The position numbers were made by a program, and so were the translations under genes. This document shows positions 1 through 7,697 of a stretch of DNA of 64,000 bases, in pieces (within the stretch, counting starts at the first letter, position 1; every line of letters begins with the position of its first letter). The DNA is taken from the NCBI RefSeq assembly GCF_000526935.1, contig NZ_JAHA01000019.1:372001-436000 (forward strand), written 5' to 3'. The notes beneath the pieces were generated by a model, which was not told the origin of the DNA, ran no database searches, and saw only the letters and a list, made by a program, of their open reading frames with translations. This DNA is from Butyrivibrio sp. FCS014. GTDB lineage: Bacteria; Bacillota; Clostridia; Lachnospirales; Lachnospiraceae.

Positions 1-597
1 TCCAAAGTCCCTGTATGCCCTCACAGCGTCTTTAAAGGCCTCTATCCGGGCTTTTCCGGAATAATAGTCCTCACGTACCCTGGCGTGGATTATCAGCTCT
101 TTTACGGGAAAACGGGCGTAGCTTTCCATAAGGTCTTTCGCTTCATCAGGATCATAGAACCCCAGCCTTGTCTTAAGGGAAATGTCCATGTCGTCATCTT
201 TAAGCTCGTTAAAAATACCCTTCAGCATTTCCTCAAGGTAATAACCGTCCGTCAGAAGTCCCGCTCCCTTATGTCTGTTGATGACTGTAGGTGCAGGGCA
301 GCCAAGGTTAAGGTTAAGATCCCTGTAGCCCAGCTGTCTTATCTGTCTTGCTCCCCATACAAAGGTCTCGACATTGCCGGACATTATCTGGACCGAGATC
401 TCTTTGGAATAGTCCTTAAAGCCTTCAATGTGTTCCGGCAGGATATCTTTCTTTTCCCTCTTCTTGAAATGAAGGTTCTTGGGAGTCGTAACAAAAGGCG
501 TGAAGTATTTGTCCACGCCCTCGCCGAATATCTTCTTATGTGTATTTCTAAGTGGATAGAGGGTGATGCCCTCCATTGGTGCGTAGTAGTATCTCAT
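1..597 (-). CDS. tRNA-dihydrouridine synthase (Dus family), 3' part outside window
   Basis: Dus enzymes reduce specific uridines in tRNA to dihydrouridine with FMN and NADPH. About 199 residues are visible, roughly the first 60% of a normal ~320-residue protein; the rest lies beyond base 1. The N-terminus reads RYYYAPMEGIT, the usual opening of the flavin barrel, and NLGCPAPTV around residue 97 carries the catalytic-type Cys (about C100) after the conserved Asn. SLKTRLG follows later. Start: ATG at 597 is chosen over ATG at 603 because an extended -10 box ends at 606, so the upstream ATG would lie before the transcription start. No Shine-Dalgarno is possible; the mRNA may be leaderless. The product family is clear; which uridine it modifies cannot be told. 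Confidence 0.9.
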   Translation of the reverse strand, partial: MRYYYAPMEGITLYPLRNTHKKIFGEGVDKYFTPFVTTPKNLHFKKREKKDILPEHIEGFKDYSKEISVQIMSGNVETFVWGARQIRQLGYRDLNLNLGCPAPTVINRHKGAGLLTDGYYLEEMLKGIFNELKDDDMDISLKTRLGFYDPDEAKDLMESYARFPVKELIIHARVREDYYSGKARIEAFKDAVRAYRDFG

Positions 598-605
598 AAT
601 CATGG

Positions 606-614
606 ATTATACCA
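606..614 (-). promoter_or_regulatory. Extended -10 promoter of the Dus gene
   Basis: On the minus strand TGG-TATAAT is a perfect extended -10. No good -35 is seen 16-18 bp upstream. The last T is 8 nt before the ATG at 597, so transcription would start at about the start codon. Confidence 0.55.
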
Positions 615-664
615 TAAGACGACGAGCCGAGCGAATGCTTGCATTCATTCGGCGACCGTAAGTG

Positions 665-689
665 ATAACAGGCGCCCTGCGCCTGTTAT
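665..689. terminator. 11-bp hairpin between lipoprotein gene and Dus gene
   Basis: ATAACAGGCGC and GCGCCTGTTAT form a perfect 11-bp stem around CCT. It lies 20 bp after the lipoprotein stop and probably ends that transcript, although only a poor T-tract follows on the minus strand. A second palindrome, GAATGC-TT-GCATTC, sits at about 634-647. Confidence 0.45.
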
Positions 690-708
690 TCCACAATTAG
701 TTACAAAA

Positions 709-1734
709 TCAGAATTCAAATTCCGAAAGCGGAAGCAATCCAAGATCTGTGTATACGCTGTCTTTTTCACGGGCTTCATTGAATTCATCCTCGGTTACCG
801 GCTCCCACACCTCGTCTCCCCAGGATTTAAACCAGGGATTCTCGGCATTCTCATAGCCGTCATATTTATAAGCCCACTGAAGGACCATCTCTGTGGAATT
901 GCACTCAAGGTTATACACGTTCCATCCATTTTCATCTGCTCCGCCGGAATACTCGTTAGCGATAAAGCTGTCATTGTAAACATAATATCTGTTTCTTGCA
1001 GATCCGCCCACAACCTGTGTAGGATGACGGTCTATCATGGTGAAGATGTCAAATACGGCCCCATCTGATCTTCTTCCGATAAAGAGCTCATCTATACCGT
1101 CAACGTTCACATCATGGAAAGCGTAGCCTATATCTTCAAGGGTGGCTCCGCTCTCAAGCATTGCGTAGAACTCTCCCGAATATCCGCTCTTTTCAAGAGC
1201 AACAGCATCTGCTCCGCTCTTAAGAGCATCCTTAAACTGGGAAAGAGTGTATCCGTAAAGCTCCTCTCCCTTTGTCCCTGCGCCGTACATGAATGTTCCG
1301 TCGTTTGTCGCGATCATATTCTCTATGATGCTGTCTGCGGCATCATAGAGCTTCTTAAAGTCCTCAGGCTCCTCCTCATTATAGTCCCACTGGACTTCCG
1401 TAGCCTCTCCCTTAACAACGTCATAGTACCTTCCATCCGAAACCAGCTCTCCAACCTTTCTGTAGGGGCCTCCGGCATACTCTGAAGGTATTTCTCTGGC
1501 CCATATAATAAAAGCAAGTCCGGGAAATCCCGCTTCCCTCGATGCCTTATGGTAGATGCTTATCATTCCCTCTTCCGTTTCAGCCTCATAGATACCGCTT
1601 AGTTCCTCCGGCATCGTGATCTCAAAAAGATCCGTGGTCACTGTTTGTGCCTTCGGTTTTCCCGGCACTGAGCACGCAGTAAGGGCGGCCGCCATTACCA
1701 TTACTGTCACAAGCAACAATACAATCTTTTTCAT
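709..1734 (-). CDS. Secreted lipoprotein of unknown function
   Basis: About 341 residues. The N-terminus is a lipoprotein signal: MKKIV, a hydrophobic stretch and the lipobox LTAC, with the Cys as the predicted lipidated residue, so the protein is anchored outside the cell. The middle carries DVNVDGIDELFIG, an acidic loop resembling the calcium-binding D-x-D-x-D-G repeats of FG-GAP/VCBS-like or dockerin-like proteins; such loops are common in Lachnospiraceae hypothetical lipoproteins. No enzyme motif was recognised. Start: ATG at 1740 is also possible, but AGGAG at 1745-1749 is better spaced for the ATG at 1734, which directly opens the signal peptide. Monocistronic, with its own promoter and a hairpin downstream. 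Confidence 0.8.
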   Translation of the reverse strand: MKKIVLLLVTVMVMAAALTACSVPGKPKAQTVTTDLFEITMPEELSGIYEAETEEGMISIYHKASREAGFPGLAFIIWAREIPSEYAGGPYRKVGELVSDGRYYDVVKGEATEVQWDYNEEEPEDFKKLYDAADSIIENMIATNDGTFMYGAGTKGEELYGYTLSQFKDALKSGADAVALEKSGYSGEFYAMLESGATLEDIGYAFHDVNVDGIDELFIGRRSDGAVFDIFTMIDRHPTQVVGGSARNRYYVYNDSFIANEYSGGADENGWNVYNLECNSTEMVLQWAYKYDGYENAENPWFKSWGDEVWEPVTEDEFNEAREKDSVYTDLGLLPLSEFEF

Positions 1735-1775
1735 TTCCATTCCTCTCCTCTGACACTTTTTTAATCACCATATTC

Positions 1776-1804
1776 TTTATACGAACAACTTTATAAAATG
1801 GCAA
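1776..1804 (-). promoter_or_regulatory. Sigma-A promoter of the lipoprotein gene
   Basis: TTGCCA (1799-1804), 17-bp spacer, TATAAA (1776-1781). The same boxes with the same spacing precede another lipoprotein gene at 33186-33214. Confidence 0.6.
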
Positions 1805-1843
1805 AAAAAATAAAAAATCCCGGACAGATTTCTCTGCCCGGGA
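1803..1843 (-). terminator. Terminator of the 5'-nucleotidase gene
   Basis: Stem TCCCGG/CCGGGA (1818-1823 with 1838-1843) with an inner CAGA/TCTG, one mismatch and loop TTTC, followed on the minus strand by a long T-rich tract (1803-1817). Confidence 0.85.
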
Positions 1844-1878
1844 AAAATTCAAAAATATTAAGTTGACAACGTGTTTGA

Positions 1879-3534
1879 TCAGTTAATTGTCTGATCTCCG
1901 CGAGACTGAGCGTACTGAGTGCCAACAACACCGTGAAGCTGTGTCTGAATATATTCCATAACGGCCTCATCCAGAGGAATACCTGTGTCATACTTCTCTG
2001 TGGACTGTGTGAAGCAGTAATATGTGTCACCACCATCGGAAATGAAGTTGTTGGTTACCACTGCATATTTGTCTGTCTTTGAGAAAGGCTGACCATTAAT
2101 ACTTTCGATAGTAACTCTGTTGATGGATGCAGGCTTATGATAAGTTGAAGCGGGATATACAGGGCCTGCTGCAAATGACTTACCGGTGTTGATTGTGAAC
2201 TTTATTCCGGTTGTCTGAGGATATCCACCAACAGGATCGGGTGTGCAGAAGGTCGAAGCCTCCAGAGCCTCAAGAAGCTGCTCACCTGTTACATAAACAA
2301 CAGTCAATGTGTTGCCGAAAGGAAGAACTGTGTTGACATCTTTCTTTGTGATGTCGCCAACACCGATGGGTGCTCTGAGTCCGCCACCGTTTGTAAGTGC
2401 AATAACATGAGAAGGATCAACAGTTACAGAGCCGGGATCCTTTGTGATGCTCCAAAGCATAGCCTCAGATACAAGGTCACCCATGTTGGTCTCCTCAGTT
2501 CTGTTTCCGGGAGCCTTATTACCGTTGAGTTCTACTTCACTCTTTCCGATAGCTACATTGTATTCTGCATCTACTCTCTTGATGATATTTGTTGTAATGG
2601 CATCTGTTATTACTTCCTTCTGAAGTCCGTCAAGACTAAGAACATAGCTGTCCTCAATCTTCTTTGAAGCATCATCGATAACAAGAACGCCGATGGTCTG
2701 AAGCTTTGTTCCGGTAGACTCCATCTGCTCTTTGCTTTCAGCACTCATAACCGTGTGTGAGTGGCCATCAAACAGGAAGTCTATACCCTTTACATGATTA
2801 TAGAAAATATCACTGCTGTTGCCTTCTCTTGATGCTTCCTTATCCACACCAAGATGCGCAAGGCAAATAACAAGATCTGCACCCTGAGCCTTAAGCTCAT
2901 CTACCTGCTTCTGGCCACAGTTGTAAAGGTCGCCCTTTGAAAGGAAATTAAGCCCCTGAACATATATAGGATTGGACTTGGTCAGTGTCTCGGGTGTATC
3001 AACTCCAAAGAATCCAAGCTTAAGCCCTGACTTGGTTGTATACATGGTGTTGGGATTGAATACATTATTTCCGTTTGAATCAAGAATGTTTGCATTTACA
3101 ACCTTAAACTTGGCGATTGCAAGATTAGCCTTAAGCTGTGTCTGTCCATAATCAAATTCATGGTTACCGATAGTAACAATGTCATAACCTGCAGCATTCA
3201 TAGAGGTAACAGCATCTGCTCCCTTTGTCAGGCTGACATAAGAAGTTCCCTGAGCAAAGTCACCTGAATCCACAAGAATAACCTCAGCTCCCCTTCTCTG
3301 GAAGTTCTGCTTTACAGAAGCGATGTAGGCATAACGTCCGATTGCCCCATGAACGTCATTGGAATGAAGAATGATTGTCTTGCCTGAAAGATCGGCAGGA
3401 ACATCGGCAATTGTCTTAACTTCAGCAACAGGGCTGTAAGCATAGGATGTCACAGCTGTTGCTCCGGTTGTAAGAACCAGTGCCAATGCAAGAAGAAATG
3501 ATAGTGCTCTTTGTAAAACTCTTTGTTTTCTCAT
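1879..3534 (-). CDS. Secreted bifunctional metallophosphatase / 5'-nucleotidase (UshA-like)
   Basis: Predicted to hydrolyse extracellular nucleotides (5'-nucleotidase / UDP-sugar hydrolase family). A signal peptide occupies about residues 1-30. The calcineurin-like domain shows the metal ligands SNDVHG (D60, H62), VDSGDF (D89, D92) and GNHEFD (N124, H125), then GHSH near 260. The C-terminal 5'-nucleotidase domain has the NGGGLR and YAVVTNNF type motifs that bind the base. At 551 residues it is a normal length for the family without added anchors; no LPXTG or SLH domain is seen, so it is probably released. SD AGGAGG lies about 10 nt before the ATG. Monocistronic, with promoter and terminator identified. 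Confidence 0.92.
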   Translation of the reverse strand: MRKQRVLQRALSFLLALALVLTTGATAVTSYAYSPVAEVKTIADVPADLSGKTIILHSNDVHGAIGRYAYIASVKQNFQRRGAEVILVDSGDFAQGTSYVSLTKGADAVTSMNAAGYDIVTIGNHEFDYGQTQLKANLAIAKFKVVNANILDSNGNNVFNPNTMYTTKSGLKLGFFGVDTPETLTKSNPIYVQGLNFLSKGDLYNCGQKQVDELKAQGADLVICLAHLGVDKEASREGNSSDIFYNHVKGIDFLFDGHSHTVMSAESKEQMESTGTKLQTIGVLVIDDASKKIEDSYVLSLDGLQKEVITDAITTNIIKRVDAEYNVAIGKSEVELNGNKAPGNRTEETNMGDLVSEAMLWSITKDPGSVTVDPSHVIALTNGGGLRAPIGVGDITKKDVNTVLPFGNTLTVVYVTGEQLLEALEASTFCTPDPVGGYPQTTGIKFTINTGKSFAAGPVYPASTYHKPASINRVTIESINGQPFSKTDKYAVVTNNFISDGGDTYYCFTQSTEKYDTGIPLDEAVMEYIQTQLHGVVGTQYAQSRGDQTIN

Positions 3535-3581
3535 AAAACCACTTTCCTCCTAGAAAATATTAAATTGGACCTCAGGATTAT

Positions 3582-3610
3582 ATTATATTATCAACGGGGA
3601 TGGATTTAAA
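3582..3610 (-). promoter_or_regulatory. Probable promoter of the 5'-nucleotidase gene
   Basis: TATAAT at 3582-3587 with a weak TTTAAA at 3605-3610, spacing 17. A perfect 14-bp palindrome, ATTTCTTAAGAAAT (3614-3627), lies just upstream of the -35 and could be an operator. Confidence 0.45.
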
Positions 3611-3670
3611 CAGATTTCTTAAGAAATTAGTCCCTAATTTTTTAGGATTTTTTTATGTATTTTTTCAACC

Positions 3671-3704
3671 ATAAAATAAGAGGCTGCCTAAAAGGCAGCC
3701 CCTC
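3671..3704 (-). terminator. Terminator of ppdK
   Basis: GGCTGCCT/AGGCAGCC hairpin (3682-3700) extended by GAG/CTC, with a T-rich stretch on the minus strand after it. Confidence 0.85.
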
Positions 3705-3724
3705 GTCACCACTAGTCAGTGGAA

Positions 3725-6571
3725 TTATTTGTTTCTTGTATCCTTGTAAGCCTTAACTGCAGCTTCAACGCCGGCCTTAAGTCCCTCAAGACCTGCCTTA
3801 GCAACGTCTGCGCTCTGCTCAGCGAGCTCTTTTGCAATCTCCTGAGCCTTCTTTGCTGCCTCTTCAAGCTTCTCCTTGGTCTCGTCATCTACGAATGACT
3901 TCTTCTCCTCACCGCCGCAGTTGCATTTCTGAGCTGCCTTCTCTGCGATAGCTGCCTGAGCTGCTGCAAGACGAGCTACAGGTACACGGAAAGGTGAGCA
4001 TGATACATAGTCAAGACCGATCTTGTGGCAGAACTCAACGGATGAAGGATCTCCACCGTGCTCACCACAGATACCTACGTGAAGCTTAGGATTAACGGGC
4101 TTGCCAAGCTTAAGTGACATCTCCATAAGCTTACCAACACCTGTCTGGTCAAGCTTAGCGAAAGGATCGTTCTCGAAGATCTTGGTGTCATAGTAAGCAT
4201 TGAGGAACTTACCTGCATCATCACGAGAGAATCCAAATGTCATCTGTGTAAGGTCGTTAGTACCGAAGCAGAAGAAATCAGCCTCTTTTGCAATCTCATC
4301 AGCTGTAAGAGCAGCTCTGGGGATCTCGATCATTGTACCAACTTCGTAATCAAGCTTAGCGCCTGCAGCTGCGATCTCAGCATCAGCTGTCTCAACAACT
4401 ACCTGCTTAACGTACTTAAGCTCCTTAACTTCGCATACAAGAGGGATCATGATCTCAGGCTTAACATTCCAGTCAGCGTGAGCCTTCTGAACTTCAAGAG
4501 CAGCTCTGATAACAGCCTTTGTCTGCATCTTTGCGATCTCAGGATATGTAACAGCAAGACGGCATCCTCTGTGACCCATCATAGGGTTGAACTCATGAAG
4601 TGAGTTGATGATAGCCTTGATCTCGTCTACGCTCTTGTTCTTAGCATCAGCAAGCTTCTTGATCTCGTCCTCAGTTGTAGGAACGAACTCGTGAAGAGGG
4701 GGATCAAGGAATCTGATTGTAACAGGGCATCCCTCAAGAGCCTCATAGAGCTGCTTGAAGTCATTCTGCTGATAAGGAAGGATCTTCTCAAGAGCAGCTT
4801 CTCTCTCTTCTACTGTATCAGAGCAGATCATCTCACGGAAAGCAGCGATTCTGTCTTCCTCGAAGAACATGTGCTCTGTACGGCAAAGACCAATACCCTC
4901 TGCACCAAGCTCTCTAGCCTTCTTAGCATCAGCAGGTGTATCAGCGTTTGTACGAACCTTAAGTCTTCTGAACTGATCAGCCCAAGCCATGATACGTCCG
5001 AACTCGCCGGCGATCTTAGCATCAACTGTAGCGATCTGTCCATCATAGATGTTACCTGTTGTACCGTCGATTGAGATGAAGTCTCCCTCGTGGAACTCTT
5101 TGCCTGCAAGAGTGAACTTCTTGTTCTCCTCGTCCATGTTGATGTCGCCGCAACCTGATACGCAGCACTCACCCATACCACGAGCAACAACGGCAGCGTG
5201 TGATGTCATACCACCACGAACTGTCAGGATACCCTGAGCAGCCTTCATACCTGTGATATCCTCAGGTGATGTCTCAAGACGAACAAGAACAACCTTCTCG
5301 CCTCTCTCAGCCCAAGCTACAGCGTCATCAGCTGTGAATACAACCTTACCGCAAGCAGCTCCGGGTGATGCGCCAAGACCCTTTCCAAGAGGAGTAGCAG
5401 CCTTAAGTGCAGCAGCATCGAACTGAGGGTGAAGAAGTGTATCAAGGTTACGAGGATCGATCATAGCAACAGCCTCTTCAGGTGTCTTGTGTCCCTCGTC
5501 AACCAGGTCGCAGGCAATCTTAAGAGCAGCGGGAGCTGTTCTCTTACCGTTACGGCACTGAAGCATGTAGAGCTTCTTGTTCTCTACAGTGAACTCCATA
5601 TCCTGCATGTCATGGTAGTGATTCTCAAGAGTCTCACAAACCTTAATGAACTCAGCATAAGCCTCAGGGAACTCCTCTTCCATCTGAGCGATAGGCATAG
5701 GTGTACGAACACCTGCAACTACGTCCTCGCCCTGTGCGTTGATAAGGAACTCACCCATAAGCTTGTTCTCACCTGTAGCAGGGTCACGTGTGAATGCAAC
5801 ACCTGTACCGGACTCGTTGTTAAGGTTACCGAATACCATGGGCATTACGTTAACCGCTGTTCCCCATGAATAAGGGATGTCGTTGTCACGACGATATACG
5901 TTGGCACGAGGGTTATCCCATGAACGGAATACAGCCTCGATAGCAAGCTTAAGCTGCTCTACGGGATCTGAAGGGAAGTCTTTACCAAGCTGGTTCTTGT
6001 ACTCAGCCTTGAACTGCTCAGCAAGTTCCTTAAGGTCAGCTGCTGTAAGATCTACGTCAAACTTAACACCCTTCTTCTCTTTCATCTGGTCGATAAGCTG
6101 CTCAAAGTACTTCTTACCAACCTCCATAACTACATCAGAGAACATCTGGATGAAACGACGATATGAATCATATACGAAACGCTCGAAAGCAGGATCAGGA
6201 TTGCCCTTGATCATAGCTGCTACTACTTCGTCATTAAGACCAAGGTTAAGGATTGTGTCCATCATACCGGGCATGGAAGCACGAGCACCTGAACGAACGG
6301 AAACAAGGAGGGGATTCTGAAGATCACCAAACTTCTTGCCGTTGATCTCTTCCATCTTCTTAACGCCTTCCATAGCCTGAGCCATGATCTCGTCGTTAAT
6401 CTTACGACCATCCTCATAGTACTGTGTGCAAGCCTCTGTTGTGATTGTGAAGCCCTGCGGTACGGGAAGGCCGATGCTTGTCATCTCAGCAAGGTTAGCA
6501 CCTTTACCACCGAGAAGGTTACGCATTGTCATGTCGCCTTCGCTAAACATATAAACCCATTTGTTTGCCAT
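3725..6571 (-). CDS. ppdK: Pyruvate, phosphate dikinase with a C-terminal extension
   Basis: Interconverts pyruvate + ATP + Pi with PEP + AMP + PPi; in rumen and gut Clostridia it works next to or instead of pyruvate kinase. Domains in order: ATP-grasp nucleotide-binding domain (about 1-340, opening GGKGANLAEM), phosphohistidine swivel domain with the catalytic His in GGMTSHAAVVARGMG (about 455), and the PEP-binding barrel ending with GICGEHGGDPSSVEF (catalytic Cys) and SCSPFRVPVARLAAAQAA. The family usually ends near residue 875; here about 70 further residues follow, beginning KCNCGG and then an Ala/Glu/Lys-rich helix. Monocistronic. SD AAAGG is modest, and an 8-bp hairpin lies in the leader. 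Assignment is certain; the tail's role is unknown. Confidence 0.97.
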   Translation of the reverse strand: MANKWVYMFSEGDMTMRNLLGGKGANLAEMTSIGLPVPQGFTITTEACTQYYEDGRKINDEIMAQAMEGVKKMEEINGKKFGDLQNPLLVSVRSGARASMPGMMDTILNLGLNDEVVAAMIKGNPDPAFERFVYDSYRRFIQMFSDVVMEVGKKYFEQLIDQMKEKKGVKFDVDLTAADLKELAEQFKAEYKNQLGKDFPSDPVEQLKLAIEAVFRSWDNPRANVYRRDNDIPYSWGTAVNVMPMVFGNLNNESGTGVAFTRDPATGENKLMGEFLINAQGEDVVAGVRTPMPIAQMEEEFPEAYAEFIKVCETLENHYHDMQDMEFTVENKKLYMLQCRNGKRTAPAALKIACDLVDEGHKTPEEAVAMIDPRNLDTLLHPQFDAAALKAATPLGKGLGASPGAACGKVVFTADDAVAWAERGEKVVLVRLETSPEDITGMKAAQGILTVRGGMTSHAAVVARGMGECCVSGCGDINMDEENKKFTLAGKEFHEGDFISIDGTTGNIYDGQIATVDAKIAGEFGRIMAWADQFRRLKVRTNADTPADAKKARELGAEGIGLCRTEHMFFEEDRIAAFREMICSDTVEEREAALEKILPYQQNDFKQLYEALEGCPVTIRFLDPPLHEFVPTTEDEIKKLADAKNKSVDEIKAIINSLHEFNPMMGHRGCRLAVTYPEIAKMQTKAVIRAALEVQKAHADWNVKPEIMIPLVCEVKELKYVKQVVVETADAEIAAAGAKLDYEVGTMIEIPRAALTADEIAKEADFFCFGTNDLTQMTFGFSRDDAGKFLNAYYDTKIFENDPFAKLDQTGVGKLMEMSLKLGKPVNPKLHVGICGEHGGDPSSVEFCHKIGLDYVSCSPFRVPVARLAAAQAAIAEKAAQKCNCGGEEKKSFVDDETKEKLEEAAKKAQEIAKELAEQSADVAKAGLEGLKAGVEAAVKAYKDTRNK

Positions 6572-6584
6572 GTTTTTACCTTTC

Positions 6585-6606
6585 TTACCGGATTCTGTTC
6601 CGGTAA
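6585..6606. promoter_or_regulatory. Perfect hairpin in the ppdK leader
   Basis: TTACCGGA and TCCGGTAA form an 8-bp stem with a 6-nt loop, 14 bp before the ppdK ATG. It could be an operator or an mRNA-stabilising hairpin; no T-tract follows. Confidence 0.4.
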
Positions 6607-6634
6607 CCTTTCATATAAACATTATTTATAACTA

Positions 6635-6667
6635 CTGTGCTAAATGCGGACCGATCCGCCAGCACAG
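6635..6667. terminator. Interrupted hairpin between GDPD gene and ppdK
   Basis: CTGTGCT/AGCACAG (7 bp) enclosing GCGGA/TCCGC with loop CCGA. It lies 15 bp after the GDPD stop and may end that transcript, but lacks a T-tract. It could instead be a ppdK upstream regulatory site. Confidence 0.35.
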
Positions 6668-6681
6668 GAATTACCATACGG

Positions 6682-7554
6682 TCAAAAGATGCTTCTGCTT
6701 CCGCTTTCGGGAATGAAGCTGTCAAAGATAAAGATATCAAAGTCCTTAGCTGCCTCTTTAAGCTGCTCCTGACTTTTCACCGTCCAGGCCGCGCATGTAC
6801 ACTTATACAGCCTTCTGCAAAGCTGCATGGATACACTCTTCGGATATTTGCGATTAAATGCGATGAAATCAGGCTTGGTAAGAAAATTGAAAAGCAGCCC
6901 CGTTAAAACAAAATACAGAATACCTTTAAATTCCTCCGGTGAATCCTTGTGGAATTCATCAGAGAGCTGACCTCTCATGATATCCGGGTGATTGCGCTTA
7001 AACCACCATACACCCAGTGGATTAAAGGACTCTATACAGTAAACACCCTTGTAATCCTTAAGGAACTTCCAGACTTCGCCGCAGACCCTAAGGTCCTTAA
7101 GCTCGATCTTAAGCTCTATTATAAGAGGGACCCTGCCGTCCACCATTTTAAGGAAGTCCTCGAATTTCGGAATCCTCTCATTGGAACCAAGAAGAACCAG
7201 CTCCTGAAGCTCGTCATAGGTGTAATCAATGACCTTGCCCTTTACCTCTGCCGCTCTGTCATTCTCATAGCGGGCGACTCTCTTTAAAGTAAAGTCGTGG
7301 AAGATCACCGGTATCCCGTCTCTGGTCAGCTGGACGTCACATTCGATGCCATAGCCTCCCTCCACTGCCTTCTTAAAAGCTGCCATGGAGTTCTCCGGAG
7401 CATCGGTATTATTATCATGAAGTCCGCGGTGTGCATAAAGAACTTTTGTGAACTTTTCTCTGTCAGGCCTGTGCATCATCCTGGGCATTATCATAATAAG
7501 ATAAAGAATTGCTACAACTGCCGCAAATATGCATAAAACCTTGAAAAAAAGCAT
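6682..7554 (-). CDS. Membrane-anchored glycerophosphodiester phosphodiesterase (GDPD)
   Basis: Hydrolyses glycerophosphodiesters to sn-glycerol 3-phosphate and an alcohol. One N-terminal membrane helix (about residues 3-23) is followed by the GDPD barrel: HRG at 42-44, ENS and ECDVQLTRDG supplying the metal-binding Glu/Asp, HDF as the second catalytic His, and IELK later. About 290 residues. A TTG at 7557 could also be a start, but the ATG at 7554 is preferred; GGGAAGTGG upstream is only a weak SD. It stands alone between its promoter (7600-7628) and the ppdK region. The substrate (phospholipid headgroup, teichoic-acid glycerophosphate) cannot be told from sequence. Confidence 0.9.
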   Translation of the reverse strand: MLFFKVLCIFAAVVAILYLIMIMPRMMHRPDREKFTKVLYAHRGLHDNNTDAPENSMAAFKKAVEGGYGIECDVQLTRDGIPVIFHDFTLKRVARYENDRAAEVKGKVIDYTYDELQELVLLGSNERIPKFEDFLKMVDGRVPLIIELKIELKDLRVCGEVWKFLKDYKGVYCIESFNPLGVWWFKRNHPDIMRGQLSDEFHKDSPEEFKGILYFVLTGLLFNFLTKPDFIAFNRKYPKSVSMQLCRRLYKCTCAAWTVKSQEQLKEAAKDFDIFIFDSFIPESGSRSIF

Positions 7555-7599
7555 CAAAAACCACTTCCCATTGATAATTTTGTAACTTGTCCGACAAAT

Positions 7600-7628
7600 A
7601 TTTTACACATCTTTTGTTAACTTCGCAA
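7600..7628 (-). promoter_or_regulatory. Promoter of the GDPD gene
   Basis: TTGCGA (7623-7628), 17-bp spacer, TAAAAT (7600-7605). This would give a leader of about 38 nt. Confidence 0.5.
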
Positions 7629-7697
7629 CAAAATATCCGCCAATATATAGGAAAAACCTATGAAATCTTTATTAATTTTATACAATTATTACCAAAT

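Noticed and set aside
85-1068. 327-codon plus-strand frame opposite the Dus and lipoprotein genes
   Set aside because: It spans two real minus-strand genes and their gap, with no known motif and no SD.
4691-6320. Long plus-strand open frames opposite ppdK
   Set aside because: They lie wholly antisense to a well-conserved gene, have no ribosome sites and show only the pattern expected from its codon usage.
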